31,641 nt of DNA from an uncultured Clostridia bacterium (GTDB taxonomy: Bacteria > Bacillota_A > Clostridia > TANB77 > CAG-508): assembly GCA_944390995.1 (NCBI GenBank), contig CALXSA010000013.1, positions 1 through 31,641 on the forward strand, written 5' to 3'. A program made the translations under genes and the position numbers. Shown here piece by piece: positions 7,811 to 15,698 of the stretch. Positions within the stretch are counted from its first letter, which is position 1. Each line of letters starts with the position of its first letter. Under the pieces are notes generated by a model. That model had not been told where the DNA came from. It saw nothing but the letters and a program-made list of their open reading frames with translations, and did not search any database.

Positions 7811-8039
7811 GTGTGAAAAAATGTATACTTTGAAAATATTTGCAGTGACGCGCAGCGACCAAACGAGCATTGAAAATGCGAGTGCGATTTCGAGAAACCT
7901 AGCACAATTTAATGGAAATATTCCGATGTGGCGTTAGCCACTTCAATTAAAATATTTTCATTAAATTTGTGCTTAGATGGTTTCGAACGGTAAGTCACAA
8001 GAATATTTGAAAAGTATACATTTTTTCACACGTTTTTTT
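7811..8039 (+). ncRNA. Structured repeat element E, copy 1
   Basis: Perfect 21-bp outer arms (7811-7831 with 8011-8031) enclose a core shared with copy 2 at 14232-14466. Identical strings are CGCAGCGACCAAACGAG (7851-7867), CGAGAAACCTAGCACA (7891-7906), and 28 bases at 7967-7994 containing GATGGTTTCGAACGG. An inner stem GTGAC (7845-7849) / GTCAC (7994-7998) is GTACC / GGTAC in copy 2, a compensatory change, and the outer arms have entirely different yet complementary sequence. GAAACC pairs with GGTTTC and AGCACA with TGTGCT to form a long apical arm. A run of seven T after the right arm (8033-8039) suggests a plus-strand transcript with its own terminator, antisense to its neighbours. Not a family I can name. 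Confidence 0.6.
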
Positions 8040-8084
8040 GCTTATAATAATTAATCAACGCAATATGCCGATTATTTTTCGAAT

Positions 8085-8885
8085 TTAGAGGTGCTTTAAG
8101 ATTTGGCTCCTCACAGCCTCCCTCTGCTCCTCAATCTGTTCAACATACGTCTTCTGCTTCTCCTTGCTGCCCTTCTCATAAATATTCTTTATTTTTCTTC
8201 GTCCTGTCACTTTGTAAGTATAACGCTGTTCCTCAAACCTGCCTTTTGCTTGTTTTTCCATTTTCTGGAATTCCGTTTCTCGTACATATTCTGGCTCTTT
8301 TATTTCTCTGTTATATTTTAACTTACGCTTTACAGGTCGTTTGTAAATTGACTCAGTATATGTTTCAATGTCTGGGTTGAAGTATATTGTTTCATTTATA
8401 TACTTTCTTATAATACCCATTTCTTTTTTTGTGAATGATTCGTCTGGCAAACCTAAATTTTTGTATTTCCAAATTATATGTCTATCCATGTTTGAGAAGT
8501 TTGAATTTTTTAGTTCTTCATAATTATATTCTATTTGAAATTTGAGTCCTTCTATCCTTATTGTAATGTTACTCCACAGCCTATGCCCGTACTTTTTAAA
8601 TACCTCTCTAATTTTTTTAATCTCTTTATATAGCTGTTCCACTAGTTTAATGTATTCGTCTTCATTGAGACTAAATTTAAGTGGTATTTCATATACGTTT
8701 ATTGGATTTTTCTTTAATATTCCCTTTGGGAAATAGTAGAAGAATAATTCGCCGGTTTCTAGCCCTGCCATTTTTTCTTCTACACTTGCGTACAAGTAAA
8801 TTCTATCCCATTTTTCTGGTATTAGATAAAATAACTGTTGTTGCAGATTGGAGTAGATTTCTTTTATTTCCGAAGATTTTATCAT
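8085..8885 (-). CDS. YezG-like (DUF600) immunity protein with extra C-terminal region
   Basis: Residues 1-150 resemble the YezG / DUF600 family, immunity proteins for LXG-type polymorphic toxins. Family landmarks: an N-terminal helix, then LIPEKWDRIYLYASV, a FFYYFP strand, LWSNITIRIEG and FQIEYNYEEL, ending in DRHIIWKYKNLGL. The remaining 115 residues are strongly charged (Lys, Arg, Glu), probably helical, and not part of the usual domain. The ATG at 8885 follows GGGGGA at short spacing; a TTG upstream lacks a site. No toxin gene is in the window. Lying between gpmI and eno, it is an orphan in the glycolytic cluster. Family confidence good; role as active immunity is inference. Confidence 0.75.
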   Translation of the reverse strand: MIKSSEIKEIYSNLQQQLFYLIPEKWDRIYLYASVEEKMAGLETGELFFYYFPKGILKKNPINVYEIPLKFSLNEDEYIKLVEQLYKEIKKIREVFKKYGHRLWSNITIRIEGLKFQIEYNYEELKNSNFSNMDRHIIWKYKNLGLPDESFTKKEMGIIRKYINETIYFNPDIETYTESIYKRPVKRKLKYNREIKEPEYVRETEFQKMEKQAKGRFEEQRYTYKVTGRRKIKNIYEKGSKEKQKTYVEQIEEQREAVRSQILKHL

Positions 8886-8907
8886 ATAATCCCCCAATTT
8901 TTAGTGT

Positions 8908-10437
8908 TTATTTTATTATAATACTTTCTCCTGTCATTTCTTCTGGCTTTTCTAGTCCCATTAGTTCTAACATTGTTGGTGCTAAATCTGCTAATTTTCC
9001 TTCTTTTAGGTTTACGCCTGTTTTTCCAACCAATATCAGTGGCACAGGGTTTGTTGTGTGTGCTGTATGAGGTTCGCCTGTTTTGTAGTCTATCATCTGT
9101 TCTGCGTTTCCGTGGTCTGCTGTGATTATTAGCACACCTTCATTTTTATTTATTGCTTTTACTACTCTTTCCACACATGTGTCAATTGTTTCCACCGCTT
9201 TTATGGCAGCATCTAAATTTCCCGTATGCCCAACCATGTCTGGGTTTGCATAGTTTAGTATTATGCAATCATATTTTTTTGAATTAATTGCTTCTACCAC
9301 TTTGTCTGTCACTTCTATAGCGCTCATCTCTGGTTTCATGTCATAAGTTTCTACCTTTGGAGATGGAACTAATATTCTATCTTCTCCTGGGTATTGCTTT
9401 TCCTCTCCGCCATTGAAGAAAAATGTTACATGAGCATATTTTTCGGTTTCAGCAATCCTAAGTTGTGTTAAACCATTCTTGCTAATGTATTCACCAAATG
9501 TGTTTTTTAGCACTTCTGGTTTAAATGCAATTTTTACATTTGGCATTGTCTCATCATATTGTGTAAAACATACGTAGTCTAGATTCATTTTCTTTGTTTC
9601 AAATTCGTTAAAGTCTCTATCTACAAGTGTTCTTGTAAGTTCTCTTGCCCTGTCTGGTCTGAAATTAAAGAATACTACTGAGTCATTGTCCTCTATTTTC
9701 GCAATAGGCTCATTGTTTTGGCATATTACTGTTGGCTCAACGAATTCATCGAATACTTCTTTTTGATAAGAACCTTCTATTGCTGAAATTGCAGAACTTG
9801 CCTTAATTCCTTCTCCATTTACAATTGCGTCATATGCTTTTTGAATTCTATTCCATCTTTTATCTCTATCCATGCTATAAAATCTTCCAGAGATAGTTGC
9901 AATCTTTCCAACACCTTTTTCCTTCATTTTCTCCTCAAGTTTCATTATATAGCTTTCACCTGAAGTTGGTGGTGTATCTCTGCCGTCCATGAAACAATGC
10001 ACATATACGTTTTCAAAGTCTCTCCTTTTTGCAAGTTCTAATATTGCAAAAAGATGGCGAATGTGGCTATGCACACCTCCGTCTGATAGCAAACCTAATA
10101 CGTGTAATTTTGCATTGTTTTTCTTGGCATTTTCAATTGCATCCACTAATTCTGGAATACTAAAAAAATCCCCATCTTCTATTGCTTTTGTTATTCTAGT
10201 TAGTTCTTGATAAACTATTCTTCCTGCGCCAATGTTTGTATGTCCTACCTCGGAATTTCCCATTTGTCCATCTGGCAATCCTACATTAAGTCCACTGGTA
10301 TACATCTTTGTTGTAGGACATGTTTTCATAAGTTTATCTATATTAGGTGTATTAGCAAGTTTCACTGCATTCGCTTGTTCGTTTTCGTTAATACCAAACC
10401 CATCTAATATCATAAGCATTGTAACTTTTTTGTCCAT
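8908..10437 (-). CDS. gpmI: 2,3-bisphosphoglycerate-independent phosphoglycerate mutase
   Basis: Interconverts 3- and 2-phosphoglycerate using two Mn2+ and a phosphoserine intermediate. The 509-aa product has the alkaline-phosphatase-superfamily layout: [17 protein letters not shown] at the start (metal-binding Asp), [15 protein letters not shown] near residue 60 with the catalytic Ser, then the inserted transferase domain with [11 protein letters not shown] and [25 protein letters not shown] follows near 260, and the phosphatase domain resumes with [12 protein letters not shown] and [11 protein letters not shown]. Downstream of tpiA; a 148-base spacer with a nested hairpin separates them. 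Confidence 0.98.
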   Translation of the reverse strand: MDKKVTMLMILDGFGINENEQANAVKLANTPNIDKLMKTCPTTKMYTSGLNVGLPDGQMGNSEVGHTNIGAGRIVYQELTRITKAIEDGDFFSIPELVDAIENAKKNNAKLHVLGLLSDGGVHSHIRHLFAILELAKRRDFENVYVHCFMDGRDTPPTSGESYIMKLEEKMKEKGVGKIATISGRFYSMDRDKRWNRIQKAYDAIVNGEGIKASSAISAIEGSYQKEVFDEFVEPTVICQNNEPIAKIEDNDSVVFFNFRPDRARELTRTLVDRDFNEFETKKMNLDYVCFTQYDETMPNVKIAFKPEVLKNTFGEYISKNGLTQLRIAETEKYAHVTFFFNGGEEKQYPGEDRILVPSPKVETYDMKPEMSAIEVTDKVVEAINSKKYDCIILNYANPDMVGHTGNLDAAIKAVETIDTCVERVVKAINKNEGVLIITADHGNAEQMIDYKTGEPHTAHTTNPVPLILVGKTGVNLKEGKLADLAPTMLELMGLEKPEEMTGESIIIK

Positions 10438-10462
10438 TTTCCTATTCCTTTCTATATTGTGC

Positions 10463-10577
10463 TATTAAAAATAAGTAGTTCCACTCGTCAAATATATATT
10501 TTATTCGAAAACTTGGAGAATATAATATATATTTGATGGTAAAATAGAACGGACTTATTTGCAATTTATTTTTAATA
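10463..10577. repeat. Nested hairpin element between tpiA and gpmI
   Basis: Outer TATTAAAAATAA (10463-10474) pairs with TTATTTTTAATA (10566-10577); GTTC pairs with GAAC further in; TCAAATATATATT (10488-10500) pairs with AATATATATTTGA (10524-10536). The result is a long interrupted hairpin of 115 bases with interior loops, one containing GATGG. It fills nearly the whole tpiA-gpmI spacer. It could be a transcript-stabilising or processing structure, or another mobile element. Confidence 0.55.
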
Positions 10578-10585
10578 ACATAATT

Positions 10586-11338
10586 TTACATGTTATAATT
10601 TACAATCTTTGCAAACTCATCTACATTAAGACTAGCTCCTCCAACCAAACCGCCATCTATATCTGACATAGAAAAGAGCTCTGCTGCATTACTACTTTTA
10701 ACACTGCCTCCATATAGTATTATAACTCTGTTTGCTGTCTCTTGTCCATATAAATTAGATATTTTATTTCTTATTGAAATAATTGCGTCGTTTGCTTCCT
10801 CTTTAGTTGCAGTCTTGCCTGTGCCGATGGCCCAAATTGGTTCGTACGCAATAATTGTATTCTCCACTTGCTCGTTAGATAATCCTGCCAAAGCCTTTTC
10901 GGTTTGGTTTGTTATAACTTTTTCCGCTTCTCCACTTTCTCTTTGCTCCAAATTCTCTCCAACACAAACAATTGGTGTTAAACTATATTTATGTGCAGCA
11001 ATTAGCTTTTTATTCACAGTCTCATCGGTCTCTGCAAAATACATTCTCCTTTCAGAATGCCCAATAATAACATGCGTTACATTAATACTCTTAAGCATTT
11101 TTCCCGAGACCTCGCCTGTATATGCTCCACTATCTTCCCAGTGCATATTCTGCGAACCAATTTTTATATTGGTGTTTTGTGCTGCAAGCAAACTATAAAA
11201 TAAATCTGTATATGGAACACACAAAACGACTTCGTTTTGTGTGTCCTTCACAAATGGAGTAATCTCATCTATAAATCTAATAGCCTCATCTGGAAGCATA
11301 TTCATCTTCCAGTTTCCTGCAATCACCTTTCTTCTCAT
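10586..11338 (-). CDS. tpiA: Triosephosphate isomerase
   Basis: Interconverts dihydroxyacetone phosphate and glyceraldehyde 3-phosphate. The 250-aa product has the normal length. Hallmarks: VIAGNWKMN at the N-terminus (substrate-binding Asn and catalytic Lys), VIIGHSERR near residue 92 (catalytic His), AYEPIWAIGTGKTAT near 165 (catalytic Glu and the mobile loop), ILYGGSVKSSNA and DGGLVGGASL. The ATG at 11338 follows AAGGAGG at ideal spacing; an in-frame extension upstream would add nine residues without support. Between pgk and gpmI in the glycolytic cluster. Confidence 0.98.
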   Translation of the reverse strand: MRRKVIAGNWKMNMLPDEAIRFIDEITPFVKDTQNEVVLCVPYTDLFYSLLAAQNTNIKIGSQNMHWEDSGAYTGEVSGKMLKSINVTHVIIGHSERRMYFAETDETVNKKLIAAHKYSLTPIVCVGENLEQRESGEAEKVITNQTEKALAGLSNEQVENTIIAYEPIWAIGTGKTATKEEANDAIISIRNKISNLYGQETANRVIILYGGSVKSSNAAELFSMSDIDGGLVGGASLNVDEFAKIVNYNM

Positions 11339-11422
11339 TTTTTCCTCCTTGCAATTTAGGGACACGTCTTGTTCGCTTATATTATTTCGCCTTCTCGAAA
11401 AGCTGTCCTTTTTTTCATCGCA

Positions 11423-11480
11423 AGACCTGTCCCCAAAACGAAACTTTTTTCGCTGTGAGACCTGTCCCCAAAACGAAATT
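11423..11480 (-). repeat. GGGGACAGGTCTC repeat, locus b (2 units)
   Basis: Two units exactly 35 bases apart (AGACCTGTCCCCAAAACG at 11423 and 11458). The right end runs into the last base of the pgk stop codon. A diverged piece with GGGACACGTCTTG follows near the tpiA ribosome binding site (about 11358-11372). Confidence 0.85.
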
Positions 11481-12768
11481 ATTTTTCTAAACAGTCACAA
11501 GCCTTGTTTTTTACTTCATTTGCTTTGGGTTCGGCTTTTATTTTTTCTTCTTTGTCTGTAAGGCAAGCAAGTCCTGGCAATGTTTTGCCTTCTAGTAATT
11601 CTAGTGAAGCTCCTCCGCCTGTTGAAATGTGTGTAAATCTGTCGTCCAATCCTAATTTATGAATTGCTGCTGCTGAGTCTCCTCCGCCTACTATTGATAT
11701 TGCTTTTGTCTGAGAAATCGCTTCTGCAACTTCTTCTGTTCCGATACTGTATTTGTCTACTTCACAAACACCAAGTGGTCCATTCCATAAAATTGTTTTC
11801 TTATTTTGTAGTTCGTTTCCGAATGTTCTTGCTGTCCTTGGTCCTATGTCTACACCCTGCCATCCTTCTGGAATGTTGTCAGATGAAACCACTTTATCTG
11901 GAGCTGTTTTTAAATATGTTATAAAGTCTGTTTCGTCTCCTTCTTTTTGCTTTGGAGTTACTACTGTGTCTTCTGGAAGTGTCAATTTTACTCCGCTTTC
12001 TTCTGCTTTATCCATTATTCTTTTTGCTTCTTCTAACTTGTCTTCCTCGCATAGCGAATCTCCTATTTCATATCCTTTTGCCTTCAAGAAAGTATATGCC
12101 ATTCCGCCGCCGATTAGAAGCTCATCTACTTTTCCAAGCAAGTTTTCTATAACTCCTATTTTATCAGATACCTTTGCCCCTCCTAAAATTGCCACAAATG
12201 GCTTTTCAGGATGCTCCAAAGTACCATTTAAGAACTCAATTTCTTCCTTCATTAAATATCCTGCAACCGCTTCATCTACATGGTGTGCAACTCCTTCTGT
12301 TGAGCTATGAGCTCTATGTGCTGCTCCAAAAGCATCATTTACATAGATGCCGTCTGATAGATTTGCAAGCTCAGCCGCAAAGCCGTCATCATTCTTTTCT
12401 TCTCTTGGGTCAAATCTAACATTTTCTAGAAGTGCTACTTCTCCATCAGATAAAGAAGATGTTACTGATTTAGCACTTTCTCCTGTTACATCATTTGCAA
12501 ATTTAACATCTGTTCCAAGTTTTTCTGTTAATTCGCTTGCAACTGGTTTTAGTGAATATTTCTCGTTCACTTGTCCCTTTGGTCTTCCCAAGTGAGAACA
12601 TAAAATAACTTTTGCTCCTTGTCCCATTAAATATTTTATTGTTGGAATTGCAGCAGTTATTCTGTTGTCGTCAGTTATTTTTCCATCTTCCATTGGCACA
12701 TTAAAGTCACATCTAACTAGCACCTTTTTTCCTTTTAATTCTACATCTTCAATTGTTTTCTTATTCAT
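11479..12768 (-). CDS. pgk: Phosphoglycerate kinase with C-terminal tail
   Basis: Transfers phosphate from 1,3-bisphosphoglycerate to ADP. At 429 aa it is about 30 residues longer than usual. Family features: [13 protein letters not shown] near residue 14, SHLGRPKG near 58, [11 protein letters not shown] near 160, [17 protein letters not shown] near 195, [11 protein letters not shown] near 325, and [14 protein letters not shown] and [14 protein letters not shown] near the end. The normal protein ends near [10 protein letters not shown]; here about 25 residues follow (KAEPKANEV..., ending CDCLEK) with a run of basic, Ala and Cys residues. The GGGGACA repeat array starts at the stop codon. Ribosome binding site AAAGGGG. 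Confidence 0.97.
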   Translation of the reverse strand: MNKKTIEDVELKGKKVLVRCDFNVPMEDGKITDDNRITAAIPTIKYLMGQGAKVILCSHLGRPKGQVNEKYSLKPVASELTEKLGTDVKFANDVTGESAKSVTSSLSDGEVALLENVRFDPREEKNDDGFAAELANLSDGIYVNDAFGAAHRAHSSTEGVAHHVDEAVAGYLMKEEIEFLNGTLEHPEKPFVAILGGAKVSDKIGVIENLLGKVDELLIGGGMAYTFLKAKGYEIGDSLCEEDKLEEAKRIMDKAEESGVKLTLPEDTVVTPKQKEGDETDFITYLKTAPDKVVSSDNIPEGWQGVDIGPRTARTFGNELQNKKTILWNGPLGVCEVDKYSIGTEEVAEAISQTKAISIVGGGDSAAAIHKLGLDDRFTHISTGGGASLELLEGKTLPGLACLTDKEEKIKAEPKANEVKNKACDCLEK

Positions 12769-12806
12769 ATTGAAACCCCTTTCTTCTCGCAGTACTCATC
12801 TGCGAA

Positions 12807-13058
12807 TCATTGATTTTTTACACTCTTTATATCTTGTAATTCAAACCTATATTTCTGCTCTACATTTGGGTATTTCTCCCTGTCTACCTCAGACATAAAC
12901 ATGTCATATGGCCTAATGTACAATAAGCAATCTCCATATAGAGCTCTATTCACAACATATTTTTCTTTAGTTTCACTATGAATTGCAACATCTTCTACTA
13001 AATAGTAGTCACCTTTAAAGTGTTTATAAACTCCATGCAATTTTATTTCTCTTTCCAT
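12807..13058 (-). CDS. DUF1653 family protein
   Basis: An 83-aa protein matching DUF1653: GVYKHFKGDYYLVEDVAIHS near residue 9, RALYGDCLLYIRP near 39, MFMSEVDREKYP near 53 and YRFEL at the end. The fold is a small beta-rich domain of unknown function, often free-standing or fused to MutT/NUDIX-type proteins. It lies between gap and pgk on the same strand with short spacers (38-39 bases), so it is almost certainly co-transcribed with the glycolytic genes. No catalytic motif is visible. Confidence 0.85.
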   Translation of the reverse strand: MEREIKLHGVYKHFKGDYYLVEDVAIHSETKEKYVVNRALYGDCLLYIRPYDMFMSEVDREKYPNVEQKYRFELQDIKSVKNQ

Positions 13059-13097
13059 TTGTTTTTCTCCTCATTCTATTTCATTTTCCATATGTTG

Positions 13098-14123
<1,026 letters not shown>

Positions 14124-14181
14124 CTAATGTTTAGTATGTCCTAAACACTAACATTTTATATCAAAAACACAAATTTTTCAA
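14124..14181 (-). promoter_or_regulatory. gap promoter with operator-like palindrome
   Basis: TTGAAA (14181-14176) and TAAAAT (14158-14153) on the minus strand, spacer 17. Just downstream, covering the expected transcription start, TTAGTGTTTAG (14151-14141) and CTAAACATTAG (14134-14124) form an inverted repeat (TGTTTAG / CTAAACA perfect) about a 6-base centre. The position suggests a repressor site controlling the glycolytic operon. Confidence 0.6.
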
Positions 14182-14231
14182 TAGAAATGCAATATTTTCT
14201 TGATTTTAAGTTATAGAAAAATATGTTACAA

Positions 14232-14466
14232 AAAGCAAGGTATATGTATATTTGTTCGAATTTTTCGTACCTTACCGTTCGAAACCATCTAAGCACAAAA
14301 TGAGTACGAAAAAAAATCTGGTATGAGCCATCAGCTGAATAAGTGCCTTAATAAGATTAAGTGGATTATGTGCTAGGTTTCTCGAATTCGCACTCGCCAT
14401 TGCATGGCTCGTTTGGTCGCTGCGCGGTACTTCAAAATATCTCAAAATATACATATACCTTGCTTT
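14232..14466 (-). ncRNA. Structured repeat element E, copy 2
   Basis: Second copy of the element at 7811-8039, in opposite orientation. Outer arms 14232-14253 and 14445-14466 form a perfect 22-bp stem of a sequence unrelated to the arms of copy 1. Identical core strings: CGCAGCGACCAAACGAG (minus strand, 14424-14408), the AAACCTAGCACA arm, and 28 bases with GATGGTTTCGAACGG. The inner stem is GTACC / GGTAC where copy 1 has GTGAC / GTCAC. The apical arm is re-sorted (CTTAAT / ATTAAG hairpin). On the minus strand the right arm runs into five T. It lies upstream of gap; the opposite relation of copy 1 to its neighbours argues against a cis-regulatory leader. Confidence 0.6.
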
Positions 14467-14483
14467 GTACATAGTGCAGAAAT

Positions 14484-14530
14484 AAAAGCTAAAACAAATG
14501 GAATATAAATTCCTTTTGTCTTAGCTTTTA
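14484..14530 (-). terminator. Terminator behind the 88-aa gene
   Basis: Arms 14484-14504 and 14509-14529 form a 21-bp stem with a few mismatches (AAAAGCTAA / TTAGCTTTT, GGAAT / ATTCC) and a 4-base loop. On the minus strand it ends in TTTTATTTC. It follows the stop codon at 14543 by a dozen bases. Confidence 0.75.
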
Positions 14531-14542
14531 AAAAAGTAAATC

Positions 14543-14809
14543 TTATAATTCAATGTCGCCAGTTATTTCTATATCCTTTAGCCAGAATTTTTTCATGCTC
14601 TCTCCAGTTATCTCATGGAATAGAAAATCATGAACATTTTCTCCTGTAATTGATTGATGCCAAAAATCATGTACTTCTTGGAAAACTTTTTCTTGTTTTG
14701 GTGTTAAAACAAGTTGAAAGTCTTGGCATAAGAAATTCCTAATCTTTGTCCATAAGCTTACTTCTGCTGGCAAATTATTATTCAAATTATTATCTACACG
14801 ATATTCCAT
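14543..14809 (-). CDS. Hypothetical 88-aa protein with 13-residue repeats
   Basis: Not a family I recognise. ATG 14809 has GGAGG about ten bases upstream, a promoter and a terminator, so it is probably a real single-gene transcript. The C-terminal half shows three units of about 13 residues: HDFWHQSITGENV, HDFLFHEITGESM, KKFWLKDIEITGD, each with an aromatic residue and a T-G-[ED] turn. The protein is acidic to neutral, without signal peptide or membrane helix. A four-unit 11-bp phased repeat lies upstream, which may regulate it. Possibly a small binding or scaffold protein; function unknown. Confidence 0.6.
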   Translation of the reverse strand: MEYRVDNNLNNNLPAEVSLWTKIRNFLCQDFQLVLTPKQEKVFQEVHDFWHQSITGENVHDFLFHEITGESMKKFWLKDIEITGDIEL

Positions 14810-14855
14810 CTCTATTACTTCCTCCTTCGTGGTCTATTAAATATTTCTTACCATA

Positions 14856-14884
14856 TTTATACTACAATTTTTTTCATTAATCAA
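14856..14884 (-). promoter_or_regulatory. Promoter of the 88-aa gene
   Basis: TTGATT (14884-14879) and TATAAA (14861-14856) on the minus strand, spacer 17, about 45 bases upstream of the start codon. Confidence 0.6.
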
Positions 14885-14949
14885 GCTATAATTTTGCATT
14901 TTATAAAGCTGTGCGTTCTAATGCTTGCTACAAGCGGTTTCTAACTTTA

Positions 14950-14999
14950 TTACATTTTCATTACATTTATATTACATTTTTGTTACATTTGTATTGCAC
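14950..14999 (-). repeat. 11-bp phased direct repeat, locus 3
   Basis: On the plus strand TTACAT starts at 14950, 14961, 14972 and 14983 (and TTGCAC at 14994), period exactly 11; on the minus strand this reads ATGTAA plus five A/T-rich bases. It begins immediately behind the spoVT stop codon and lies about 65 bases upstream of the -35 of the 88-aa gene. Same architecture as 739-782 and 6181-6224. Confidence 0.7.
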
Positions 15000-15000
15000 G

Positions 15001-15555
15001 CTATATTTCCATTTGGCTACCTAGAAAACTTGCTGCTGATTGCACTACTTTTTGCTCTACTTCTGACATTTTTGTTCCTTTGTCTTTTGATAATAAAATT
15101 ACTGTTCCTATTGTATTCCCATCTGAAATTATTGGATATACGACTTGAGAGTTAAATCTTCTTTCTTTATTATCATTTTTTGTTATAGGAACTGCCATGT
15201 CGTTATTTTCTTTGCTTGTGTATTTTTCTTTGTCTTCCATTATTTTCTCCAGCTCGCTGCTTACACCTTGCTCTAGAAATTCTTTTTTCGAACCACCTGA
15301 TACAGCTATAACTGTATCTCTGTCTGTTATGCATGCAATATGTCCTGTGGTTTTAGCAAGTGTTTCTGCATACTCTGTAGCAAACTCTGAAAGCTCGCCT
15401 ATAGGAGAATATTTTTTTAGTATAACTTCTCCTTCTTTGTCTGTGAAAATCTCAAGAGGGTCTCCCTCCTTAATGCGTAATGTCTTACGTATTTCTTTTG
15501 GTATTACAACTCTGCCCAAGTCATCTATCCTTCTTACAACTCCTGTTGCTTTCAT
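15001..15555 (-). CDS. spoVT: Stage V sporulation protein T (SpoVT)
   Basis: Forespore transcription regulator that tunes sigma-G-dependent genes, including spoVA. The 184-aa product has an N-terminal AbrB/MazE swapped-hairpin domain (MKATGVVRRIDDLGRVVIPK, then EIRKTLRIKEGDPLEIF, residues 1-50) and a C-terminal GAF-like domain (about 60-180) with GHIACITDRDTVIAVSGG and TIGTVILLSKD. ATG with AAAGGAGG. The upstream region has TGTATAA boxes compatible with a sporulation promoter, but I cannot fix it. Its target operon spoVACDE lies in the same window. Confidence 0.94.
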   Translation of the reverse strand: MKATGVVRRIDDLGRVVIPKEIRKTLRIKEGDPLEIFTDKEGEVILKKYSPIGELSEFATEYAETLAKTTGHIACITDRDTVIAVSGGSKKEFLEQGVSSELEKIMEDKEKYTSKENNDMAVPITKNDNKERRFNSQVVYPIISDGNTIGTVILLSKDKGTKMSEVEQKVVQSAASFLGSQMEI

Positions 15556-15698
15556 AAAATTCCTCCTTTTAAATTATATGTCTATTCTTATTATTACAAA
15601 AGAGGAAAATTTTATACATGTTTTTTTAATTTTTTTCTGATAATATAAACATTGAAACTCTATACCCATTTTATACACACTCATAATAAGCTGGTTTC

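Noticed and set aside
7811..8039. Retron, group II intron or riboswitch for element E
   Set aside because: No reverse transcriptase gene is near either copy, no intron domain V motif is visible, and the orientation relative to neighbours differs between copies.
14272..14472. 66-codon minus-strand frame inside element E2
   Set aside because: It lies wholly within the structured repeat; the matching frame is not kept in copy E1.
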